64,000 nt of DNA. Origin: Tannerella forsythia (GTDB lineage: Bacteria; Bacteroidota; Bacteroidia; Bacteroidales; Tannerellaceae). Of this stretch, positions 1-8,238 are shown piece by piece. The stretch is from positions 1 through 64,000 of the forward strand of contig NZ_RQYN01000003.1 in assembly GCF_003860135.1 (NCBI RefSeq), in the 5' to 3' direction. The notes beneath the pieces are model-generated. The model saw only the letters and a program-made list of their open reading frames with translations, was not told the origin of the DNA and did no database searches. The translations under genes were made by a program, and so were the position numbers. Positions within the stretch are counted from its first letter, which is position 1. Each line of letters starts with the position of its first letter.

Positions 1-345
1 ACAGCCATCCGCGTTATATATTCTTCACAATGCGTTTGTAAAACTGTCGACCGCGTTAACAAAACAGCCGTCCGCGTTATATATTCTTCACAATGCGTTT
101 GTAAAACTGTCGACCGCGTTAACAAAACAGCCATCCGCGTTATATATTCTTCACAATGCGTTTGTAAAACTGTCGACCGCGTTAACAAAACAGCCGACCG
201 CGTTATATATTCTTCACAATGCGTTTATAAAACTGTCGACCGCGTTAACAAAACAGCCGACCGCGTTATATATTCTTCATAGGATGTTGGTAAAACAGTC
301 GACCGCATTAACAAAACGGCCGACCGTGCAATAAATTATTTGCTT
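1..345. repeat. 63-bp tandem repeat array, cut by the window edge
   Basis: Five units of 63 bp begin at 1, 64, 127, 190 and 253, followed by a decayed sixth from 316. The first four are almost identical; the fifth and sixth diverge. Each unit splits into three 21-bp modules. Modules one and three share a clear core (CGACCGCGTTA) and module two matches weakly, so this looks like a higher-order repeat built on 21 bp. Because 63 is a multiple of three, several frames stay open through the array, but none has a convincing start or a non-repeat domain. The array continues beyond the left edge. I see no gene between 346 and 606. Confidence 0.9.
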
Positions 346-606
346 TCTTGTTCCGATAAAAGCATCCGCATAAAAGAAACAAAGCTGTTCGATAAAAAAA
401 CATGCTTCCGTGTCAAAGAAATATGAAGCGAAGCGCAAGCTAAAGTTAAAGGCGCGTTAAATAAACACAAATCCTACGAAAACATCGTAGTTTGTTGATA
501 TTAAAACTATATTTGCAAAATAATTTATATAAAACAAGCAGATACCGTATACGAATACAATATAGATTCTATACAACTCTTGTATGAAAGATTTAAATTC
601 TACCGT

Positions 607-1713
607 ATGAAAAATATAAGGCACATACAACATCTTGCCGTTTTTTGCATGACAGCATGGGGAATAAGCGTGTTTTTCACCGCGTGCAACGCTGACAAGC
701 AGGCTAAAACAGAAGAAAACGTCCGTCAGCTTCTTCCCGACGCCCCCGCCGAAGTAACCGTAATCCCTCTGAAAACAGTCGACTTCGAGCATGAGCTTGT
801 CAGTAACGGTAAAATATCGGCACGCACCGTTGCCGAAGTAAAATTTCAAACCTCCGAAATCATTGCAGACGTCTTTGTAGCCAATGGCGACCGTGTAACC
901 AAAGGACAACGCATTGCCGCGCTTGAAACGTATGCCTTAAACAATAAACTGGAGCAGGCCAAAGACGCGCTCGAGCGCAGTAAGCTTGAGATGCACGATG
1001 TGCTAATCGGACAGGGCTACAAATTAGATAATCTCTCGGCCGTTCCCGACGAAGTAATGCGGTTGGCCAAAATCAAAAGCGGCTTTAACAATGCGCAAAC
1101 GAACTATTCCATGGCCGACTACGATCTGAAACAAGCTACCCTCGTAGCTCCCGTCAACGGCATCGTGGCTAACCTTTTTGCCAAGCCCAAAACGCTTTCG
1201 AAGCCCTCCGAAGTATTTTGTAACATCATTGACACGCAAAGTCTCGAAGTCGTGTTTACCGTGCTCGAGAACGAATTGGGTTTCGTCCGGAAAGGCGACA
1301 ATGTAAAAGTCGTCCCCTACTCCATGCCCGACGTTGAAATCAGAGGACGCGTCTCTGAGATCAATCCGTGGGTCAACGAAAACGGCATGGTGCAGATCAA
1401 AGCGACTGTTAGCTATCACCCGCGACTTGTCGAGGGCATGAACGTTCGTGTCAGCGCCTTCCGCTCCGTAGGTAAGCAGTGGGTCGTACCCAAGACGGCC
1501 GTTGTATTACGTACCGGTAAACAAGTCGTTTTTACTGTAGTCGATGGCAAAGCGGTCTGGAACTACGTTCAAACAGGACTGGAAAACGCGACGGAATATA
1601 CCGTTACCGGCGAAACATTAAAAGAGGGTGATCTCGTTATCGTGACCGGTAACATCAATCTCGCCCACGAATCGCCCGTAAAAGTCATTCAAGACGAAAA
1701 GAATAAAGAGTAA
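607..1713 (+). CDS. RND efflux periplasmic adaptor (HlyD/AcrA family lipoprotein)
   Basis: This is the membrane-fusion subunit of a tripartite RND pump, linking the inner-membrane permease to the outer-membrane channel. I start at the Met at 607 because it opens a lipoprotein signal (MKNIRHIQH, hydrophobic stretch, FTAC lipobox); the frame is open nine codons further upstream. After the Cys come a lipoyl-like half (about residues 45-90), a short alpha-helical hairpin (about 90-165), the second lipoyl half with the usual APVNGIV motif, then beta-barrel and membrane-proximal domains. Length (368 aa) is normal. The permease and channel genes lie downstream at 3613-11433, separated by two unrelated genes and a repeat array. 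The substrate cannot be read from sequence. Confidence 0.9.
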   Translation: MKNIRHIQHLAVFCMTAWGISVFFTACNADKQAKTEENVRQLLPDAPAEVTVIPLKTVDFEHELVSNGKISARTVAEVKFQTSEIIADVFVANGDRVTKGQRIAALETYALNNKLEQAKDALERSKLEMHDVLIGQGYKLDNLSAVPDEVMRLAKIKSGFNNAQTNYSMADYDLKQATLVAPVNGIVANLFAKPKTLSKPSEVFCNIIDTQSLEVVFTVLENELGFVRKGDNVKVVPYSMPDVEIRGRVSEINPWVNENGMVQIKATVSYHPRLVEGMNVRVSAFRSVGKQWVVPKTAVVLRTGKQVVFTVVDGKAVWNYVQTGLENATEYTVTGETLKEGDLVIVTGNINLAHESPVKVIQDEKNKE

Positions 1714-1758
1714 AACAACGAAATAAACCGGTATATAAACAAATAAAACATCAAAATC

Positions 1759-2922
1759 ATGAAAAGAATAAACGTTATTTCCGTATTTCTCTTCTCACTT
1801 TGCATATCCGCATGCACAGGAGGGAATAAACAAAAAGCGGATGATTATATTATCGTCGATGTAACAGCCAATTACCCCAAAAAAGAATTTACTCTTCAAG
1901 ACCTTATGGATGTAGAGTACATCCCTCTCGAAACAACCGATACGTTTACAACGCAGGGGGTTGTAAAAGCCATAGGAAAAAATCTTATACTGATAACAAA
2001 TCGGAACATGGATGGAGATATTTTCATCTATGAAAGAACTACGGGTAAAGGACAAAGAAAAATAAACCGTCGAGGGCAAGGACCGGAGGAATATTCGCAG
2101 GTAAACAGCATTATTTTAGATGAAGAGCATTATGAAATGTTTATAGTCGATTATCCTGCCAGAAAAATATTGGTTTATGATCTGGAAGGAAATTTTAAAC
2201 GCGATTTTATATTCGAAAATACAAGTTATTATCATGATATATCCGATTATGATATGAAATATCTCATTGCTTATAAAGGTTATTCGCCCGAAATAGAAAA
2301 TGAAGAAGCAAATCATATTCTGATTTCCAAACAAGACGGAAAAGTGGTTCGTGAACTTTCCATCTCGATTAAAACAATTAAAACACCTGTATTTATAGAA
2401 GGAGAAATGGTCATTACGCCCGGATTCTGTCAAACTCTTCCTTTGTCGGAGTATTGTATACTCATGAGAACCTCGTCAGATACAATATATAATTATTCGG
2501 ATGACAACATACGTCCGTTTATAATACGAACACCTTCTATTTATACGATGGATCCGGAAGTATTTCTTTTCGTAACAGCCGCAGATGACCGGTATTATTT
2601 TATGCAAACAATGAAAAAAGAACTTGATTTAAACACCTTCAAAGGATTTCCGACAAACGATCTCGTATATGACAGACAAGAGAAAGCATTATTTGAATGT
2701 ACCATATATAATGATGATTTCACCAATAAAAAAGAAGTATCGTTAAAACCGGCACCCGGGCGCACGAACAATCGAGAAATCGCTGCCTGCATAGCTTTAG
2801 AAGCGTCCGGTCTTATAGAAGCTTATCAGAAAAATGAACTGAAAGGACATTTAAAAGAAATCGCCTCGACATTAAACGAAGAATCCAATCCCGTCATTAT
2901 GCTGATGAAATACAGGAAATAA
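1759..2922 (+). CDS. 6-bladed beta-propeller lipoprotein
   Basis: The 387-aa product has a lipoprotein signal (MKRINVISVF..., lipobox ISAC) and then the layout typical of Bacteroidetes 6-bladed beta-propeller proteins. The early MDVEYIPLETTD stretch and the GRGQGPEEY-like segment (RRGQGPEEYSQV, about residue 100) are characteristic. These proteins are surface or periplasmic lipoproteins of unknown specific role. The gene is visibly richer in A+T than the efflux genes on both sides and breaks the spacing between adaptor and permease, so it may be an insertion. It starts 45 bp after the adaptor stop and could be co-transcribed with it. Confidence 0.8.
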   Translation: MKRINVISVFLFSLCISACTGGNKQKADDYIIVDVTANYPKKEFTLQDLMDVEYIPLETTDTFTTQGVVKAIGKNLILITNRNMDGDIFIYERTTGKGQRKINRRGQGPEEYSQVNSIILDEEHYEMFIVDYPARKILVYDLEGNFKRDFIFENTSYYHDISDYDMKYLIAYKGYSPEIENEEANHILISKQDGKVVRELSISIKTIKTPVFIEGEMVITPGFCQTLPLSEYCILMRTSSDTIYNYSDDNIRPFIIRTPSIYTMDPEVFLFVTAADDRYYFMQTMKKELDLNTFKGFPTNDLVYDRQEKALFECTIYNDDFTNKKEVSLKPAPGRTNNREIAACIALEASGLIEAYQKNELKGHLKEIASTLNEESNPVIMLMKYRK

Positions 2923-2986
2923 AAATTCTTGGCGATTAGATAATGATACGTTGTAAATAATAAAATATGAATCATAAGTAAAGAAT

Positions 2987-3355
2987 ATGAAAGAAGACAA
3001 TTTAATACAACAGAAATCTTTTGCTTTTGCGCTTCGTATCATTCATTTATATCGAAATCTTACGGAAGAGAAACATGAGTTTGTACTTTCAAAACAAGTG
3101 CTACGCTCCGGTACATCGATTGGAGCAAATATTGAAGAAGCAATCGGAGCACAAAGCAATAAGGACTTCTTGTCGAAAATCTCTATTGCATATAAAGAAA
3201 CGCGGGAGACAAAATACTGGATCAATCTTTTAAAAGCATCACAATATGTCAATGAAACATTAGCCCATTCATTATTAGGAGATATAGAAGAGTTATTAAA
3301 AATAATTGGAAGCATTCAAATAAAACTCAAATCTCGAGAAACAGGTTCCCCGTGA
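2987..3355 (+). CDS. Four-helix-bundle protein (23S rRNA intervening-sequence protein family)
   Basis: A 122-aa protein with the family pattern: an N-terminal helix (SFAFALRIIHLYRNL), the signature LRSGTSIGANIEEAIGAQS at about residues 40-58, then DFLSKISIAYKETRETKYWINLL. Members form a small all-helical bundle; some lie within 23S rRNA intervening sequences, but many, as here, are stand-alone genes with no known function. The stop codon lies at the edge of the AATTCGTAATT repeat array, and the last residues (KSRETGSP) may be read into array-flanking sequence. It sits inside the split efflux cluster. Confidence 0.85.
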   Translation: MKEDNLIQQKSFAFALRIIHLYRNLTEEKHEFVLSKQVLRSGTSIGANIEEAIGAQSNKDFLSKISIAYKETRETKYWINLLKASQYVNETLAHSLLGDIEELLKIIGSIQIKLKSRETGSP

Positions 3356-3590
3356 TTCATAATTATTATGTTGTTTCTCGTAATTCGTAATTTGAAATTC
3401 GTAATTCTCACATTGTATATCGTAATTCGTAATTTGAAACTCGTAATTGATATGTCGTAATTCGTAATTAATATGTCGTTCTTCGTAATTCGTAATTTGA
3501 AATTCGTAATTAATATGTCGTTCTTCGTAATTCGTAATTTGAAATTCGTAATTGATCTCTCGTAATTTGTAATTGATATGTCGCAATCAC
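3356..3590. repeat. Heptamer-based AATTCGTAATT repeat array
   Basis: This stretch is built from 7-bp words, mainly CGTAATT with TGAAATT, AATATGT and CGTTCTT. The recurring CGTAATTCGTAATT start is found at 3379, 3421, 3456, 3484 and 3526, with a decayed copy at 3561. The spacings are 42, 35, 28, 42 and 35 bp, all multiples of seven. Antisense frames give NYE/RITNYE-type peptides, a familiar artefact of this kind of repeat. It fills the gap between the four-helix-bundle gene and the RND permease and probably ends just before the permease ribosome-binding region. Confidence 0.9.
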
Positions 3591-3612
3591 TTCCTCCTAA
3601 CCTCTTTTCTCT

Positions 3613-6600
3613 ATGATCAAATTTCTTCTTCAACGTCCTGTTGCTGTGCTGATGGTTTTCCTCGCTTGTGCGATTATCGGCATCATTACGTACGCCACGT
3701 TGCCCGTGTCGCTCTTGCCCGACATTGCCATTCCCGAAATTACCGTGCAGGTAACCGGCGACAATATGTCCGCCCGCGAATTGGAAAACACCGCCGTCAA
3801 ACCCGTTCGCCGTCAGCTCATGCAGACCGGCAAACTCCGCGATATTCGCAGCGAGACCCGCGACGGATCCGCCATCATTCGCTTAAAGTTCGACTACGGC
3901 ACCAATACCGACCTCGCCTTTATCGAAGTAAACGAGAAAATCGACGCCGCGATGAACAACCTTCCGCGCGACTTCCGCCGCCCTCGCGTTATCAAAGCCA
4001 GTGCCACCGATATTCCCGTCTTCTATCTTAATCTTACGTTGAAGGACGACAAACCTTATACCGTGACCGACGAACAAAAGTTCCTCGATCTTTCCGAGTT
4101 CGCCGATAACGTCGTTAAGCGCCGGATTGAGCAGTTATCCGAAGTCGCGATGGCCGATATGACAGGCTTGATGTACCGTCATGTGCAGATTATTCCCGAT
4201 ATCGACAAGTTGAAATCCGCTTCTATCAACTTGAACGATATTGAAAGAACCTTGTCTGCCAATAATATCGAGCCCGGCAGCATGATCGTACGCGATGGTT
4301 ATTATGAATACAACATTAAATTCTCATCGCTGCTACGCACGCCCGATGATGTCCGCAACATTTATCTGCGTAAGGACGAACGTATTTTTCAACTCAAAGA
4401 CTTGGCTAAAATTAACGTCGTCCGTCAAGCCGAGACCGGCCTTTCGCTTACGAACGGCAAGCGCGCCGTCACCATCGGCATCATCAAGCAAGCCGACGAG
4501 ACGATGAAAAATCTTAAGAAGTCCCTCGGCGAAACCATTACCGACCTCGAGCTCAGTTATCCCGACGTAGAATTTACGATAAACCGCAACCAGACCGAAT
4601 TGCTCGACTATACGATTTCCAACCTCAAGCAAAATCTTTCGCTCGGTTTCCTGCTTGTGTTTATCGTCGCCTTGCTCTTTTTGGGCGATGCCCAGTCGCC
4701 CATTGTGATCGGGATCAGCATGGTAACAGCCCTCGTGACCTCGTTTATCTTTTTCTATCTTTTCGGAGAGTCGCTCAACATCATTTCTTTATCCGGACTT
4801 ATCCTCGCCTTGGGAATGATGATCGACAGCTCCATTATCGTGACCGATATTATCAGCCAGTACCGTATGCAAGGTTGTTCCCTCGAAGACGCTTGTATAC
4901 GCGGTACGAACGAAGTGATTACCCCTATTCTCAGTTCGACATTCACCACCATCGCCGTATTCGTTCCTCTTGTATTTATGAGCGGCATTGCGGGCGCTAT
5001 TTTCTTCGCGCAGGCTTTTGCCGTCAGCGTCGGGCTGCTTGTATCGTACTTTACGGGCATTATGCTCTTGCCGGTGCTGTATAAAATCATCTACGGCATA
5101 CGTTTTCGCAAGTTGTCGGCCGGTAATTTCTTCGTGCGCGTGCAAGAAGGCATCGACCGTTGGGCCTTTCGTTGGTACGACCGGGGGATTGAGTGGATCT
5201 TCCGTCATAAGACCGTCACTTTTCTGTTTTTACTGCTCTCCATTCCCTTTTGCGTGCTGATGTTTCGCGTTATGCCAAAGTCGACCATGCCTCATATCGA
5301 TCATACCGAAACGATGGTCATGGTAGAATGGAACGAAAACATTCACGTAGACGAAAATAACCGGAGGATTTGCGAACTGATGAAGTATGCCGATACGTTA
5401 ACGACCGAGCATGCCGGTTATGTCGGGCACCGTCAATATCTTCTCGACAAAGAAAACGATTTGTCCCCGTCCGAGTCGCGACTTTACTTCCGCACGGTCA
5501 AAGCGTCGGATATCGACAAATTAAAAGGCCACCTCGTCGAATGGATGAAAACGAACTATCCGCAATCTGTCATCACGTTTTCTCCTCCCGAAAACGTCTT
5601 CGAGAAAATATTCGACACCTCCGAAGCTGATGTCGTCGCGCAGCTTTATCCTGTCAAGCGCGATCACATTCCCGACGCCGCTGCGATCCGTTATATCGAG
5701 CAACGGCTGAAATCGGCCACCGAAGCCGAAGCCGAAAGCATTCCCTTCGAACAACAGTTCACCGTTGCCATCGACAAAGAAAAGTTGCTGCTTTATGGTG
5801 TCGATTATAACGAAGTATATCACACGTTGCGCACCGCTTTTCGCGAGAACCGGATCGCTACGCTGCGCTCCTATCAGCAATATCTCCCGATCTCGCTCGC
5901 AGGAAAGCAGCAGACCGTCGAAGAAGTCTTGCGTCAGACGCTTGTGCAGACCGTTCCGGCCGCAGGTCGCGCCTCCATGTCTATACCGTTGCAGGCATTG
6001 GTAAGTATCAGCCGCGGCGAAGACGTTAAAACTATCGTTGCCGGCAAAAATGGCGAGTACATTCCCATGAATTATTACGATGTGAAAGATCCCGAAGCCC
6101 TGATCGAAAAAGCGGACGAGGCGATTCGCGATGACGCCTCGTGGGAAGCTGTTTTCGGAGGAAGCTTTTTCTCCAATCAACAGATGTTGGGCGAATTGGT
6201 CGTGATTCTCCTCGTATCGATGCTGCTCATGTACTTTATCCTCTCCTCGCAGTTCGAAAGTTTCCTGCAACCGCTCATCGTACTGGCCGAAATTCCTATC
6301 GACATCGGTTTCGCGCTCGCTTTGCTCTGGCTTACCGGTCATACGCTCAACCTGATGAGCGCCATCGGACTGATCGTCACCAGCGGAATCATCATCAACG
6401 ACAGTATTCTGAAACTTGATATGATGAATGAATTGCGCAAACAAGGCATCCCCCTGATGGAAGCCATTCATACAGCGGGAGTCAAACGTTTGCGCGCCAT
6501 TATCATGACATCGCTGACGACCATTTTCGCCATGATCCCCCTACTCTTCTCGTTCGATCTGGGTTCTGAATTACAAAAGCCCCTCGCGATCGCCATGATC

Positions 6601-6705
6601 GGGACAATGGTCATCGGAGTGCTCGTTAGCTTGTTTATTATCCCCTTGGTTTATTGGGCTATCTATCGGAAGGCAGATCATCGGTATCACGAAATCAAAA
6701 AATAA
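3613..6705 (+). CDS. RND efflux transporter permease (first copy)
   Basis: A 1030-aa inner-membrane proton-driven pump subunit of the AcrB/CusA superfamily. It has the normal N terminus (FLLQRPVAVLMVFLACAIIG, TM1, then LPVSLLPDI), two large periplasmic loops and twelve predicted membrane helices. TM4 carries GMMIDSSIIV (401-410) with a single acidic residue at 405 instead of the Asp-Asp pair of AcrB. This resembles heavy-metal RND pumps such as CusA, though metal specificity is not shown. TM10 has Asn-Asp where AcrB has the relay Lys-Asn. It is followed after 9 bp by the TolC-type gene, so the two are very probably one transcript. Confidence 0.92.
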   Translation: MIKFLLQRPVAVLMVFLACAIIGIITYATLPVSLLPDIAIPEITVQVTGDNMSARELENTAVKPVRRQLMQTGKLRDIRSETRDGSAIIRLKFDYGTNTDLAFIEVNEKIDAAMNNLPRDFRRPRVIKASATDIPVFYLNLTLKDDKPYTVTDEQKFLDLSEFADNVVKRRIEQLSEVAMADMTGLMYRHVQIIPDIDKLKSASINLNDIERTLSANNIEPGSMIVRDGYYEYNIKFSSLLRTPDDVRNIYLRKDERIFQLKDLAKINVVRQAETGLSLTNGKRAVTIGIIKQADETMKNLKKSLGETITDLELSYPDVEFTINRNQTELLDYTISNLKQNLSLGFLLVFIVALLFLGDAQSPIVIGISMVTALVTSFIFFYLFGESLNIISLSGLILALGMMIDSSIIVTDIISQYRMQGCSLEDACIRGTNEVITPILSSTFTTIAVFVPLVFMSGIAGAIFFAQAFAVSVGLLVSYFTGIMLLPVLYKIIYGIRFRKLSAGNFFVRVQEGIDRWAFRWYDRGIEWIFRHKTVTFLFLLLSIPFCVLMFRVMPKSTMPHIDHTETMVMVEWNENIHVDENNRRICELMKYADTLTTEHAGYVGHRQYLLDKENDLSPSESRLYFRTVKASDIDKLKGHLVEWMKTNYPQSVITFSPPENVFEKIFDTSEADVVAQLYPVKRDHIPDAAAIRYIEQRLKSATEAEAESIPFEQQFTVAIDKEKLLLYGVDYNEVYHTLRTAFRENRIATLRSYQQYLPISLAGKQQTVEEVLRQTLVQTVPAAGRASMSIPLQALVSISRGEDVKTIVAGKNGEYIPMNYYDVKDPEALIEKADEAIRDDASWEAVFGGSFFSNQQMLGELVVILLVSMLLMYFILSSQFESFLQPLIVLAEIPIDIGFALALLWLTGHTLNLMSAIGLIVTSGIIINDSILKLDMMNELRKQGIPLMEAIHTAGVKRLRAIIMTSLTTIFAMIPLLFSFDLGSELQKPLAIAMIGTMVIGVLVSLFIIPLVYWAIYRKADHRYHEIKK

Positions 6706-6714
6706 AAAACGGAT

Positions 6715-8238
6715 ATGAAAACGCTAAAAAAATACGAAGATTTAATCAAAAAGTGCGGCTTTATCACATTCACGGTTCTGCTAAGTGGACTGTGCGGCCT
6801 GCGTATATCGGCGCAACAGCCCGGTACGATCACCCTTAACCTCGAAGAAACCGTACGCCTTGCCGGCGATAGCTCCCTGTCCGCTTTTCGTGCCAAGAAC
6901 ATGTACATGGCTAACTATTGGGAATATCGTTCTTTCCGTGCCGATCGCTTACCTTCCCTGACTCTCGGTATGACGCCGCTGAGCTATATACATTCTTTCA
7001 TGAACCGGTACGATTCGCAGCAGGATATCGATATCTATCGCCGGCAACAAATACTTTCTTCTCGCGGCAATTTATCCGTGATGCAAAATTTTGACCTTAC
7101 GGGAGGAACATTTTTCATCTATACGGAATTAGGATATATTCAAAACTTCGGTAAGAACGAAAAAAGCCAGTTCAACAGCATTCCTGTCAGTATCGGATAT
7201 AAACAGGAGCTGATCGGTTACAATCGTTTCCGCTGGGAAAGAAAAATTGCGCCCCTCAAGTTCGAAAAAGCACAGAAAGAATTGATTGCGCAGTTGGAAG
7301 AAACGGCCGAAGTCGCCGCAGGTTATTTCTTCGACTTGGCGATGGCGCAAGCTGAGTATGAGCTGGCCAAAGAAAATCGCAGCAATACCGAAAAACTGTA
7401 CCTTATCGGCGAAGAGAAATACAAAATCGCGTCCATCGGGCAGGCCGAATTGTTTACGTTAAAACTCGATCGCGTAAACGCGCAGAACTCGTTTCAGAAT
7501 GCCGAAATTCGTCTCAAACGTGCCATGTTCGCGCTCGCAGCTTACCTCAACCTCGACAAAAACACGAAAATTAATCTGCAATTACCCGACTACCCCAAAA
7601 CATTCGTCATCTCGACAGACGACGCGCTCATGCACGCCCGCCGAAATAACCCCCGCTATCTCGAATCGAAACGCAAACTACTCGAATCGCAACAGCAATT
7701 GGACAAAACACGAAAGGAGGCGCTGTTTAATGCGGGCTTCTCGGCTAATATTGGCTTCAACCAAGCTGCCAACACTTTCCACGATGTGTATCGTAATCCT
7801 TCGCAGCGGGAATTTGTGGAGCTTACGCTTTCCATTCCTCTCGTCGACTGGGGCGTGCGCAAGGGGCGGTACAACATGGCCAAAAGCAATCTCAATATCG
7901 AGCAGCTTACCGCGCAACAAGACGAACTTCGTCTCGAAGAAGATGTCATCATGACCGTTGGCGATTTCATCATGCAACAAAAAATGATCCGTAGCGCCGA
8001 AGAAGCCGTCGAATTGGCAAAGGTCGCCTACGAACAGACGCAGGAACGGTTTATCATCGGCAAAGCGGACATCAGCAGTCTCACTCTTTCGACGAACCGT
8101 CGGCAGGAAGCACAGCGCAACTATATCGCCGCCCTGAAAAATTATTGGCAAAGCTATTTCAAACTGCGTAAACTCACCCTCTTCGATTTTGAAAAGAACC
8201 GCGCCATCGAAATAGACTTTAACGCGATCAGAAAATGA
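6715..8238 (+). CDS. TolC-family outer-membrane efflux protein
   Basis: A 507-aa outer-membrane channel with an N-terminal signal sequence (hydrophobic segment about residues 17-35, ending RISAQQ), then two repeats of the OEP fold with long alpha-helical coiled-coil stretches (about 175-290 and 390-480). The segments LNLEETVRLA and SIPLVDWGVRKGRYNMA are typical of the family. It provides the exit duct for the flanking RND permeases. Its stop codon (8236-8238) directly abuts the start of the second permease, which indicates translational coupling. Confidence 0.9.
   Translation: MKTLKKYEDLIKKCGFITFTVLLSGLCGLRISAQQPGTITLNLEETVRLAGDSSLSAFRAKNMYMANYWEYRSFRADRLPSLTLGMTPLSYIHSFMNRYDSQQDIDIYRRQQILSSRGNLSVMQNFDLTGGTFFIYTELGYIQNFGKNEKSQFNSIPVSIGYKQELIGYNRFRWERKIAPLKFEKAQKELIAQLEETAEVAAGYFFDLAMAQAEYELAKENRSNTEKLYLIGEEKYKIASIGQAELFTLKLDRVNAQNSFQNAEIRLKRAMFALAAYLNLDKNTKINLQLPDYPKTFVISTDDALMHARRNNPRYLESKRKLLESQQQLDKTRKEALFNAGFSANIGFNQAANTFHDVYRNPSQREFVELTLSIPLVDWGVRKGRYNMAKSNLNIEQLTAQQDELRLEEDVIMTVGDFIMQQKMIRSAEEAVELAKVAYEQTQERFIIGKADISSLTLSTNRRQEAQRNYIAALKNYWQSYFKLRKLTLFDFEKNRAIEIDFNAIRK

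Noticed and set aside
3296-3633. Antisense frames with RITNYE/NYEFQ repeats
   Set aside because: Products of the AATTCGTAATT repeat only; known type of spurious protein.
5521-6471. Long minus-strand frame opposite the first RND permease
   Set aside because: Antisense shadow of a clear permease gene; the same holds for similar frames at 9973-10941, 35850-36566 and 60884-62065.
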